From Mycobacterium marseillense (GTDB lineage: Bacteria > Actinomycetota > Actinomycetes > Mycobacteriales > Mycobacteriaceae): 64,000 nt of DNA. This document shows positions 8,356 through 16,327 of this stretch, piece after piece. The notes below the pieces were generated by a model. The model did no database searches. It was not told the DNA's origin and worked only from the letters and a program-made list of their open reading frames with translations. Position numbers and translations under genes: made by a program. The stretch's first letter is position 1. Every line of letters begins with the position of its first letter. The stretch spans positions 3,906,001 through 3,970,000 of the forward strand of contig NZ_AP022584.1 of NCBI RefSeq assembly GCF_010731675.1, in the 5' to 3' direction.

Positions 8356-10275
8356 GTGGGACTTCCGTATATAGATGAGCAGGCGCTGATCGCAGAGGCC
8401 GGCGGCGACCCCTGGGCGATCAATGCCAGCCTGCAGGCGGGAAGCCCGTTGCAGATCTCCGATCTGGCCGATGCTTTCCACGGCGCGGGCCGATGCACGG
8501 CCGAGGCAGAGAATGCTTTCCAGCAAGCGCGCGCCCGCTTCGAGGCCGCTTGGAACCAACATGACGGCGGTGGTCATCCCATCAACGATTCTGACGAGGT
8601 TCAGCGGGTCACGAAAGCCCTAGGGGCGCAGTCGTTGCAGCTGCCCAAGATCGCCGCGGACCTGGAAGGCATCGCAGCGGCACTGGCCGATGCGCAGAAG
8701 GCCGGAGCCGCGCGGATTGCCACCCTGGATTCCCAGCTGAAGAGCATTTCGGACTTGGTTAGTCAGACCGTCGCCATATTGAACAACGACAAGAGCCTCA
8801 GTGCGGGGGAAAAGGACGCGCTGCACGCCCTGATCAACACGTTGGAGGACGACGCCCTGCGCGACACCAAGTCCGCGGTCGCCGCGCTGCTGTCAATTCG
8901 CAACGGGTACTCCGACGGCCTTCAGAAATCACTGAACAACCTTCACGCCGAAGGGTACGACGCCCCGCTCCACGGTGTCGATGCCGACGGCGTGGTCCCA
9001 CCGTCTCCCGCCCAACTCGCCGCGTTGGCTGACATTCGCCAAGCCACCAACCAGGCCGTCGTGGACCAGATGGCCAAGGTGCGGGCCGCGCAGGAGGCGC
9101 TCAGCAAAGCGGCGGCCGACCTCTATACCCATGGTCCGGGTTCGCCGGAAGGCGAGGCGGCCAGTGCCAAACTACCCAAGCTCAAGGCCGACCTCGCCCG
9201 CGCTCTCGACGACCTGGGCAAGATCCCCGACTACAACAGCATTGATCCAGCGTCGATAAATGTCGGCCCCGACGGGCATTTCACGTTCACCTACAACGTC
9301 AACGGCCAGCCCGTGCAGGCTTACGGCCAGCTCAAGAACGGCACGGGCGAATTCTTCGACCAAGCCAGGGGCACGTACTACACCTTCAACGGCGGCAAGT
9401 TGACCGGCATGCGCACGCCGGATCCCGGGCAAGTGGAAGCGACTGCCGAACCACTCTTTACTGCCGTCACCCTGGCGGTCGGGGCCCCGGCGCTCAAGGC
9501 GGGCGGCGAAGTGGCCATTCAGGGCGTAAAGATGCTTTTCAGCCGCGAGATGTTGGAGGGTCTGACGGCCGACAACGTGTTCCCCCGCGCACTCGCCGGA
9601 GCCGAGGAACACTTTCAGGTCGCAGAACGGAACCTGGCTTCTCATGCCCCGCTACCCGGGGAGCCGGTCCCGGGCACTCACGCTCTCGAGCCGCCCCCGG
9701 TCGAACACGCGCCGCCCGCCGCGCATGGCGACATACCCGTCGAGCACGCGCCTGCCGGCCCCCGCGTACCTGTGCTGCCCGACGGTCATGTACCGCTACC
9801 ACCAGATGCCCCGCCGCCACCTCCCCTGGGTTCGGATCACCCATTGTTCGATGGTTACCACCCGGTTGAGCCGGGGCCGGAATTCATCAAGTCCGATGGC
9901 AGCCTTTTCTATCCAGACGACACGTTGCCAACCAAGCCGTATGCGATTCCGGGAACCATTGTTCCGGACGCCCACCTGACTCCGGGCACAGTTCTCAGCC
10001 GTTTCGGTCACCCGGGAGGCGCTTACATAGCTCCTGAGGGAACGCCGTTTGCGCAACTCTCGCTTCCTCCAGAAAGTGCTGCCAAGCCTTTTTACCAATA
10101 TGTTGTGCAGGACCCCGCTGCGCTACCACCCGGCTGGCATATAGAGGGATCGGAAGCAGCCCCGTGGTTCCATCAGCCAGGAGGAGGCCAGCAATATCGA
10201 ATCATTAGGCCAGACGGCAAAAATGGTACGGTGGAGCAGCTGGAACGTTTTGGGGTAGTACGACGGATAAGGTGA
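8356..10275 (+). CDS. TNT-domain polymorphic toxin (NAD+ glycohydrolase type)
   Basis: A 639-residue toxin-like protein. The N-terminal 240 residues are helical and resemble the mycobacterial module of Rv2082-type proteins (GDPWAINASLQAG, ISDLADAFHGAG, HPINDSDEVQRVT), probably a secretion or scaffold region. A mid region (about 305-365) is strand-rich, and residues about 425-520 are Pro/His-rich linker. The C-terminal 100 residues have the TNT pattern of CpnT (Rv3903c): LSRFG (Arg549), AYIAPEGTPFAQLSLP, APWFHQPGGGQQY (Gln613) and a final LERFGVVRRI. In CpnT this domain hydrolyses NAD+. The GTG start at 8356 has no strong ribosome site. A candidate immunity gene follows one base later. Confidence 0.82.
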   Translation: MGLPYIDEQALIAEAGGDPWAINASLQAGSPLQISDLADAFHGAGRCTAEAENAFQQARARFEAAWNQHDGGGHPINDSDEVQRVTKALGAQSLQLPKIAADLEGIAAALADAQKAGAARIATLDSQLKSISDLVSQTVAILNNDKSLSAGEKDALHALINTLEDDALRDTKSAVAALLSIRNGYSDGLQKSLNNLHAEGYDAPLHGVDADGVVPPSPAQLAALADIRQATNQAVVDQMAKVRAAQEALSKAAADLYTHGPGSPEGEAASAKLPKLKADLARALDDLGKIPDYNSIDPASINVGPDGHFTFTYNVNGQPVQAYGQLKNGTGEFFDQARGTYYTFNGGKLTGMRTPDPGQVEATAEPLFTAVTLAVGAPALKAGGEVAIQGVKMLFSREMLEGLTADNVFPRALAGAEEHFQVAERNLASHAPLPGEPVPGTHALEPPPVEHAPPAAHGDIPVEHAPAGPRVPVLPDGHVPLPPDAPPPPPLGSDHPLFDGYHPVEPGPEFIKSDGSLFYPDDTLPTKPYAIPGTIVPDAHLTPGTVLSRFGHPGGAYIAPEGTPFAQLSLPPESAAKPFYQYVVQDPAALPPGWHIEGSEAAPWFHQPGGGQQYRIIRPDGKNGTVEQLERFGVVRRIR

Positions 10276-10276
10276 C

Positions 10277-10756
10277 ATGACAGATTTCTCGCGCTTGTCG
10301 AGCATTTGGTCCGCATGGGCCCCTAAAGCTGGCCTAGCGGGCGTGGAAATATCGCTGACGCGCGACGATTGCGAAATCGCATTTAAGGCAACGGACTATT
10401 CCGTTCACCTGCGGCATGATAAAGACCGCTGGGCGATCGATATAATCGACGATCGAGGCCAGAAGCGTAGTGATGTGGCCACATTCTCAACAGTCGACCT
10501 TGTAGAGAAGTACCTTGTTTGGGATTGGGCGACCCTAGCTCGTTCAGGGCTGGCGTCTGGGCCACTGGGCGCGGATCTCTACCGGCTCGGGTACGCCCCC
10601 GGTATTGAAGTTTCGGAATTGGGTGAAGGCAGGATCCAAGTCTGCCTAAACGGTGATTGCGCGATCCTAATCGCGGGAGACGCCACTATCTTCAGTCATA
10701 TAATGGCAAAGTCAGTCGACGAGTTATTGGATATTGCTAAAAATGCCGGACTTTAG
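10277..10756 (+). CDS. Candidate TNT immunity protein (IFT/Imm61-like)
   Basis: A 159-residue protein with no signal peptide or membrane segment, starting one base after the toxin stop with an AAGGTGAC ribosome site inside the toxin end. Position, size and acidic character fit an antitoxin that neutralises the TNT domain in the producer cytoplasm, as IFT (Rv3902c, 176 aa) does for CpnT. Segments such as YSVHLRHDKDRWAIDIIDDRG and VEKYLVWDWATLARSG look like the IFT/Imm61 group from memory. Codon use is noticeably less GC-rich than its neighbours, common for exchanged immunity genes. Confidence 0.7.
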   Translation: MTDFSRLSSIWSAWAPKAGLAGVEISLTRDDCEIAFKATDYSVHLRHDKDRWAIDIIDDRGQKRSDVATFSTVDLVEKYLVWDWATLARSGLASGPLGADLYRLGYAPGIEVSELGEGRIQVCLNGDCAILIAGDATIFSHIMAKSVDELLDIAKNAGL

Positions 10757-10887
10757 CAAGCGGGCTATTTCTTGCCCGGTGGAGCGCGAAGGCAGCGGGC
10801 ATCGCCTGCGGCAATTCACCAGACGTGATACTGAACAATCACTTTGCTAGTGCGACAGCCCTACAAATGCTGGCTGTATGCGATCCC

Positions 10888-11217
10888 CTAAGACCGCACC
10901 CACTGCGTAATCTCCGGGGTGACCGGGTCCGTGATGTCGTCGAACTCGGGATGCTTCTTGAGTACGGTGCCGATCATCGAGCACACCGGAACAATCCGCT
11001 TGCCCTCGTCGCGCGCTTCGTTGAGCGCCTCCTCGACCAGGATCGTCGCGAGACCCCGTCCGCCGTAAGCCGGATCGATTTCGGTGTGGTAGAAGACGCG
11101 TTGCTCGCCGCGATCGGCGAAATCGGCGAGTCCCACTGTCTTGCCCTCGACGGCAATCGTGTACTTGCCGTCCTGAAGGCTGACTGTGGTTTCCGCGCCG
11201 GTCTTATCGGTTGCCAT
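10888..11217 (-). CDS. GNAT-like N-acetyltransferase (YjdJ/Gtn type)
   Basis: A 109-residue minimal GNAT of the YidJ/YjdJ class. The acetyl-CoA loop is visible as DPAYGGRGLATILVEEAL, followed by RIVPVCSMIGTVLKKHPEF, which is typical of this small family. The ATG at 11217 is preferred because GAAAGGAAAGCGAAA precedes it; a longer frame to 11319 lies within the upstream gene. It overlaps the pirin gene end by 14 bases and is co-transcribed with it. Substrate unknown. Confidence 0.88.
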   Translation of the reverse strand: MATDKTGAETTVSLQDGKYTIAVEGKTVGLADFADRGEQRVFYHTEIDPAYGGRGLATILVEEALNEARDEGKRIVPVCSMIGTVLKKHPEFDDITDPVTPEITQWVRS

Positions 11218-12199
11218 TTTCGCTTTCCTTTCGTTGGGGTATCGGTCGAGGCCGCAGCCGAGTGGTCGGCAGCGGCGGGGCGGGCAGTCGGGTGAGCGCA
11301 CCACGGTATCCCTGGACAACGCCGAACCGGTCGTCGCCGTCCTCCCACAGCTGGCGATAGTTGACGATGTCCTCGTGGCTTCGCCCGACGAAGTTCCACC
11401 ACATCACCAACTCTTCGGTGAAGGGTGTACCACCGAGCAACATCACGCGCGCCGGCCGCTCCCCCGCGTTGCGCACATGCAACTGTGCGTGGCCCGGGCT
11501 CAGGTAGGCCAGCTCGGCGATCGCCAGGGCCGTCCCATCCACGTGGACGGCACCCGAATCGCAGAGCACCCCATGTTCGAAGGTCGGGTCGACGTCGATG
11601 TCCAATCCCGCGTCGGCGTCGAGGTCGAGTTGGGCGCCCAGCAGCGGGGTGAATGTTGGTGTGGGCGAACGACTCCCGGTCAGCTCGCCGAGGAACACCC
11701 GCGCCTCTGCGCCCGGCAGCGAGACCGGGGCGGGCGCGTAGTGGGCAAAGTCCCGCGCGGTGTCGCGGGCGGAAGCGGGAAGCGCCACCCACAGCTGGAC
11801 GCCGTGCAAGACGGGCCCAGCCTCAACCGACACTTCCGAATGGCAGATGCCGGCGCCGGCGGTCATTAAATTCAGCTCGCCGGGCCGAACGACCGCACGA
11901 ACGCCGGCGCTGTCGCGGTGCTCCACTTCCCCACTGAACAACCAACTGACGGTTTGTAGTCCCGTATGCGGGTGCGGTGGCACATCCATTCGCGCCGCGA
12001 CCGGGCCGTAGTGGTCGATGAAACACCACGCGCCGATCAGCGAGCGCTCTCGTTGCGGCAGCGTGCGTTGCACGCGGATCGCCCTCGGGCCGCCCAAGGG
12101 AACCTCGCGCGGATGCAGCACTTCCACCGTGGGCGACACGCCCCGGTGTTGCGAAGCGGCGCAGGCGACTTCGGCCGGCGCGGCTTCAAGGTTGCTCAT
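11204..12199 (-). CDS. Pirin-family protein
   Basis: A 331-residue bicupin of the pirin family. The metal-binding N-terminal cupin shows HPHTGLQTVSWLFSGEVEHRD and MTAGAGICHSE, with the expected His and Glu ligands. The C-terminal part has the pirin C domain (GERPARVMLLGGTPFTEELV MWWNFV split by the cupin loop). Some pirins are quercetin dioxygenases, others redox-sensing regulators; the role in mycobacteria is not settled. Forms a minus-strand pair with the downstream GNAT gene. Confidence 0.92.
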   Translation of the reverse strand: MSNLEAAPAEVACAASQHRGVSPTVEVLHPREVPLGGPRAIRVQRTLPQRERSLIGAWCFIDHYGPVAARMDVPPHPHTGLQTVSWLFSGEVEHRDSAGVRAVVRPGELNLMTAGAGICHSEVSVEAGPVLHGVQLWVALPASARDTARDFAHYAPAPVSLPGAEARVFLGELTGSRSPTPTFTPLLGAQLDLDADAGLDIDVDPTFEHGVLCDSGAVHVDGTALAIAELAYLSPGHAQLHVRNAGERPARVMLLGGTPFTEELVMWWNFVGRSHEDIVNYRQLWEDGDDRFGVVQGYRGALTRLPAPPLPTTRLRPRPIPQRKESENGNR

Positions 12200-12260
12200 C
12201 GTCCATCCTCCGTCGCGGGCCCGCGAACGGTGCCGCCATCCGTGACCGTACCTGGGCAGC

Positions 12261-13643
12261 TCACTTGCCCGGCGGCCGCAGCACCTTCATGGCCAGCCGC
12301 ATGACGGGTTCGGGTACCCGGTCCTGCATCGACAGGGCGGTGTCGGCGGCGCGGGAGCGCAACGGGGTGCCCCGCCCGAAGACCCGGTTTAGCGGCCCCC
12401 CGGACGGCTCGAGGACCACATGCAGCGGCGGGGTACCGACGGCCGCGCCCAGGGCGTTGGAGATGACCATCCGCTGGATCTCGCTGGTTCCTTCAAAAAT
12501 GGTGTACAGCTTGGCATCCCGATACCATTTCTCAACCGGGTGATCGGTGATGTAGCCCCAGCCGCCCATGGTTTGGATGGCGCGCTCGGTGGCCTTGACC
12601 GCGACCTCGCTGGCGGCCATCTTCGACATCGAGCCCTCGCCCCGTTCGAACGGAACGTTGTTGGCCGCCATCCAGGACGCACGCCAGGTGAGCAGCCGCG
12701 CCGCGTCGATCTGCGTCGCCAATTCCGCGAGCGGGAACGCGATGCCCTGATTGTCGATGATGGGCCCGCCGAACGCCTCACGCTCGGTGGCATACGCGGT
12801 CGCGTACTCCAACGCCGCGCGGGCGATCCCGATGGCTTGGGCGGCGACCATGGGTCGCGTCTGCTCGAAAGTTCCCAACGTCGCTGAGCCAGGACGCTTT
12901 CCGCCCGCCACGGCTTCTCGCGCCTTGGCGAGTTTGTGTTCGAGCTTTTCCTCCCCGCCGAGCAGATTGGCGCGCGGCACGCGCACACCTTCGAAGAGCA
13001 ACTCGGCGGTATGGGAGGCTCGGCAGCCCAGCTTGTCGAGCTTTCGCAGCAGCTTCAGTCCGGGCGTGCCGCCGGGCACCACAAACAGCGCCTGGCCCCG
13101 GTGGCCGAGTTCCTCGTCGACCACCGCGTTGACCACGTGCACATTGGCGATGCCGCCGTTGCCGATCCACATCTTGTGGCCGTCGATGATCCAGTCATCA
13201 CCGTCGCGGCGGGCACGGGTGCGCAGGTTGCGCACATCGCTGCCGCCTTCGGGCTCGGAGATCGCCAGGGCGGCGAGCTTGAGATCGCCTGGGGTGCCGA
13301 AACATTCGGGCGCCCACTCCAGCATCTGCTCGGGGGACGCGGCCTGGCCGATCGCCGAGAGGGCCAGGGCCGGCATGACGATGGCCAGTCCGATCCCGGC
13401 GCACCCCCAGAACAGTTCCTCCATGAACATGGGCAGGGAGATGCCGGTCGGATCGCCGATCAGGTCGCGATAGAACAGCGGGCTGTAGAAACCCTGCTGG
13501 GCCGCCTCCTCGAGCACCGGCCAGGGGAATTCCTGTCGCTGGTCATAGTCGAGGGCTACGGGGCGGATTACGGATTCGGCGAACTCATGCGTGCGTCGGG
13601 CCAGATCGTGTTGTGCGGCCGTCGGGGTCAGGTCGAACGTCAT
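12261..13643 (-). CDS. Acyl-CoA dehydrogenase (FadE family)
   Basis: A 460-residue FAD-dependent acyl-CoA dehydrogenase. Typical blocks: LAISEPEGGSDVRNLRTRA (flavin and substrate contact), WIGNGGIANVHVV, the four-helix C-terminal domain with RAIQTMGGWGYITDHPVEKWYRD and the catalytic-loop region LYTIFEGTSEIQRMVISNAL. The last 55 residues form an extension beyond the core. The ATG at 13643 is preceded by AAAGGCG. It lies downstream of, and on the same strand as, whiB5; substrate chain type cannot be told from sequence. Confidence 0.92.
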   Translation of the reverse strand: MTFDLTPTAAQHDLARRTHEFAESVIRPVALDYDQRQEFPWPVLEEAAQQGFYSPLFYRDLIGDPTGISLPMFMEELFWGCAGIGLAIVMPALALSAIGQAASPEQMLEWAPECFGTPGDLKLAALAISEPEGGSDVRNLRTRARRDGDDWIIDGHKMWIGNGGIANVHVVNAVVDEELGHRGQALFVVPGGTPGLKLLRKLDKLGCRASHTAELLFEGVRVPRANLLGGEEKLEHKLAKAREAVAGGKRPGSATLGTFEQTRPMVAAQAIGIARAALEYATAYATEREAFGGPIIDNQGIAFPLAELATQIDAARLLTWRASWMAANNVPFERGEGSMSKMAASEVAVKATERAIQTMGGWGYITDHPVEKWYRDAKLYTIFEGTSEIQRMVISNALGAAVGTPPLHVVLEPSGGPLNRVFGRGTPLRSRAADTALSMQDRVPEPVMRLAMKVLRPPGK

Positions 13644-13737
13644 GGGTGCGCCTTTAGGTCGACAGACTGGTCTTGCCGACCCCGACTACCCCGTTGACTG
13701 GCTCAGCAAACTGCCGAGCTGGGATTTCGGCAAAACG

Positions 13738-14154
13738 TCAGGCGGCCGTACGAGGCCCGACTTGGGCCAGCGGCAGATGCAACACGACCGCGGGCACCGC
13801 GACCGACTCGTGTTCGTGGCGCGCCAGCAGCGCCGCGTTCTCGGGAAGCTGCCTGGCGTTGATTTCGCCGGACGCGATACGGCGCAGGACGTCGTGGGCG
13901 TGCGCGAGCTGGTCACGTTTGCGGTACTGGCCACCCGGCAGCTTCACGCCGGCCCACACGCCGTACTCCTCGCGGTGTGCGATCGCGTGTTGGGCGCAGC
14001 GGCGCTGCTGTGCCAGTGGGCAGCGGCGCAGGCATTGCAGGCGCGCCTCGGTGGCCGACCGTTCGTATGCGCGCGCCTTCGCCGCGCCGTCACCACCGTC
14101 ATCGTCGGGGTAGCCAAACCAAAGCTCCGGGTTGGCTGCGCACGGGTGTCCCAT
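13738..14154 (-). CDS. whiB5: WhiB5-like iron-sulfur transcription factor
   Basis: A 138-residue WhiB protein (139 in M. tuberculosis WhiB5). Four cluster-ligand cysteines are present: HPCAAN near the N terminus and CLRRCPLAQQRRC, whose spacing (C-x3-C-x7-C) differs from the usual WhiB C-x2-C-x5-C. The YGVWAG turn and a basic C-terminal GGQYRKRDQL segment follow. The ATG at 14154 fits the family; frames starting further upstream run through the control region. WhiB5 controls virulence and reactivation genes and some ESX genes in M. tuberculosis. Divergent from the XRE gene. Confidence 0.92.
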   Translation of the reverse strand: MGHPCAANPELWFGYPDDDGGDGAAKARAYERSATEARLQCLRRCPLAQQRRCAQHAIAHREEYGVWAGVKLPGGQYRKRDQLAHAHDVLRRIASGEINARQLPENAALLARHEHESVAVPAVVLHLPLAQVGPRTAA

Positions 14155-14176
14155 GTCGGTCTCCTTGTCGAGCGTA

Positions 14177-14247
14177 AAACGTAGGTAAAAGCGTATATCG
14201 GCGAGACGCCCCAACGCAAGAGAAACGTAGACAGAAACGTATATACG
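14177..14247. promoter_or_regulatory. Two 25-bp direct repeats between whiB5 and the XRE gene
   Basis: AAACGTAG-(7 bases)-CGTATAT occurs at 14177-14198 and again at 14223-14244, 46 bases apart, with the same internal spacing. The second copy continues into the palindrome CGTATATACG (14238-14247). They occupy most of the 141-base gap between the divergent starts and are likely operators for the XRE regulator or another factor. A related CGTATAT lies inside the XRE gene at 14705-14711. Confidence 0.65.
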
Positions 14248-14295
14248 CATATCCGAGGCGGTGGCTGTGTACTATCCGGCCTATGGCCGGAGCGT

Positions 14296-15087
14296 GTGGT
14301 GAGCCGTGAATCGGCCGGTGCGGCTATCCGCGCGTTGCGAGAATCGCGGGATTGGTCACTAGCCGACCTCGCCGCCGCGACCGGGGTCAGCATCATGGGG
14401 CTCAGCTTTTTGGAACGCGGCGCCCGTAAACCGCACAAAAGCACAGTTCAGAAGATTGAAAACGGGCTTGGCCTGCCGCCGGGCACCTACTCCCGGCTCT
14501 TGGTGGCCGCCGATCCGGACGCTGAATTGGCGCGCCTGATGGCCGCGCAGCCGCCGGCCGCGATGCCGGCGCGGCGCACGGGACCGGTGGTGGTCGACCG
14601 TCACAGCGACACCGAAGTGCTGGAAGGTTACGCCGAAGCCCAGCTGGACGCCCTCAACTCCGTCATCGATCGGCTTCCTGCGACAACATCAAACGAATAT
14701 GAGACGTATATTCTGTCTGTGATCGCTCAGTGCGTGAAGGCGGAGATGCTCGCTGCCAGCTCCTGGCGGGTGGCGGTGAGTGCCGGCGCCGATTCGACCG
14801 ACCGGCTGATGGAGCATCTCCAGGCCCTCGAGGCGACGCGCACCGCGCTGCTGAAGCGGATGCCCGCGAGCCTTAGCGCGCGTTTCGACCGGGCCTGCGC
14901 GCAGTCCTCGTTGCCGGAGACGATCATCGCTGCGCTGGTCGGTGTCGGCGTTGACGAGATCTGGGACATCCGCAATCGCGGGGTCATTTCGCCGGGCGCC
15001 CTCCCCCGCGTGCGCGCCTTCACCGAGGCGGTCGAGGCGACGAGCCAAGACGAGGCAAGCCACGACAGCGTCGAGGGGGCGCAGTGA
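14296..15087 (+). CDS. XRE-family regulator (Rv0023-like)
   Basis: A 263-residue regulator with an N-terminal helix-turn-helix of the Cro/CI type (about residues 5-65: RALRESRDWSLADLAAATGV, then ERGARKPHKSTVQKIENGLG). The C-terminal 170 residues are helical, of unknown ligand type. Length and sequence follow Rv0023 (256 aa). Starts GTGGTG at 14296. It heads the plus-strand cassette of Rv0024-Rv0029 homologues, is divergent from whiB5 and overlaps the next gene by GTGA. A role in controlling the cassette and itself through the repeats at 14177-14247 is an inference. Confidence 0.9.
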   Translation: MVSRESAGAAIRALRESRDWSLADLAAATGVSIMGLSFLERGARKPHKSTVQKIENGLGLPPGTYSRLLVAADPDAELARLMAAQPPAAMPARRTGPVVVDRHSDTEVLEGYAEAQLDALNSVIDRLPATTSNEYETYILSVIAQCVKAEMLAASSWRVAVSAGADSTDRLMEHLQALEATRTALLKRMPASLSARFDRACAQSSLPETIIAALVGVGVDEIWDIRNRGVISPGALPRVRAFTEAVEATSQDEASHDSVEGAQ

Positions 15088-15899
15088 ACAGCGAAGTCCA
15101 GGCGCTGAGCCGCGCCCATCAACTCTTCGCCGGCAGCACGAGGCCGTCGTCGCTGGATGCGGACACCGGGCACTACCGCGGCCTGCTGCGCCGGGCGGCC
15201 CGCCTGAACGACGGGTTGGCCCGCGGCGGTTACCAACTCGCGGTGGACCACAGTCGGCAACGCCTCGCGTCGGCCGCCGGGACCGACGCCGCCGTCACCG
15301 ACGTGCTTGCCGACGCCCACCGAGACCGGGCGCAGGCCCGCGACCTGACCCACAATGTCCTCGACGCGGCCCGCGCCGAGGCCTCGACGCTCCCGTCGAC
15401 CCCGTTGGCGCAGCGAGAGGCGATGCGGCGCCGCGCAGCCCGACTGCGTACACAACGGGCCCACGTCGTCTCGGCCAGGTTGCGTGCGCGACGGCACCAC
15501 GCGGCACTGCAGGCATTGCGGTATCGGCTGCGGCATGGCCGTGGCCTCGGCTTGGCGTCGAACGACCGTGCCGCGCTCGCGGTGCGGGCCGCACTGTCCC
15601 GGCTGGGCCGCCCCTACGTCTGGGGCGCGACCGGCCCCGACGAGTTCGACTGTTCCGGGCTCGTTCAGTGGAGCTACGCGCGGGCCGGTATTCACTTGGA
15701 CCGCACCACCTATCAGCAGATCAACGACGGCATCCCGGTACCCCGTTCGCAGGTGCGGCCGGGTGATCTGGTCTTTCCGCACGCCGGTCACGTCCAGCTC
15801 GCCATCGGCAACAACCTAGTGGTCGAGGCGCCATACTCGGGCGCGTCGGTGCGAATAAGCCGACTGGGCAACAGCGTTGCGATACGCCGACCGATATGA
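15084..15899 (+). CDS. NlpC/P60 domain protein (Rv0024-like)
   Basis: A 271-residue protein. About residues 1-160 are helical and Arg/Ala-rich. The C-terminal NlpC/P60 cysteine peptidase domain (about 165-271) has the catalytic Cys in FDCSGLVQWSYARAG and His in PGDLVFPHAGHVQLAIG. The family cuts D-Glu-mDAP peptides of peptidoglycan. No signal peptide is seen, so export, if any, would need another route such as type VII secretion. Overlaps the XRE gene by 4 bases; starts with GTG. Confidence 0.93.
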   Translation: MNSEVQALSRAHQLFAGSTRPSSLDADTGHYRGLLRRAARLNDGLARGGYQLAVDHSRQRLASAAGTDAAVTDVLADAHRDRAQARDLTHNVLDAARAEASTLPSTPLAQREAMRRRAARLRTQRAHVVSARLRARRHHAALQALRYRLRHGRGLGLASNDRAALAVRAALSRLGRPYVWGATGPDEFDCSGLVQWSYARAGIHLDRTTYQQINDGIPVPRSQVRPGDLVFPHAGHVQLAIGNNLVVEAPYSGASVRISRLGNSVAIRRPI

Positions 15900-15947
15900 C
15901 CCGCCAACCTCGCCCGGCGATGCGGGCACGACGAGAAGGGTGAGCCG

Positions 15948-16310
15948 ATGCCGGAACAACCCGGGCACTCGTTAGAGGCCGTCGAGGCACGGCGATCGAC
16001 GCTGGCGAGCCAGCACGGCGCCGCGTCCGAAGCCGACCTCGTGCTGACGGACGTGCTGAACACCGCTCACACCGCGGCGCGTGAGAGCGTCCGGCGACTG
16101 GACGCCATCGCCGAACAGATCGACCATGCCGTCGTGCAGCAAGCGAACCTCGCCGTGGATACACCCATGGGGGCGCGCGAGTTCCACAGGTTCCTGCTGG
16201 ACAAGCAACGCGAGATCGCCGCAATTGTGACTGGGGCGCGCGAACTCGCTCAGGCCAAAAGGGCTGTCTTGGAGACCCTTCGGGCGCGCTACACCGCCGG
16301 TGGCAGTTGA
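15948..16310 (+). CDS. Rv0025-like helical protein (DUF4226 type)
   Basis: A 120-residue all-helical protein, close to Rv0025. Its sequence pattern ([40 protein letters not shown]) recurs in the following gene (residues about 150-225), so the two share a domain, which I recall as DUF4226. The ATG follows the NlpC gene by 48 bases with a GAGAAGGGTGAG ribosome site. No enzyme motif. Probably a partner of the Rv0026-like protein. Confidence 0.88.
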   Translation: MPEQPGHSLEAVEARRSTLASQHGAASEADLVLTDVLNTAHTAARESVRRLDAIAEQIDHAVVQQANLAVDTPMGAREFHRFLLDKQREIAAIVTGARELAQAKRAVLETLRARYTAGGS

Positions 16311-16327
16311 CCCGGAACTCGTCCACA

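Noticed and set aside
10123..10305. A small minus-strand frame across the toxin and immunity junction as a possible antisense protein.
   Set aside because: It lies inside two well-supported genes and has no ribosome site or family similarity.
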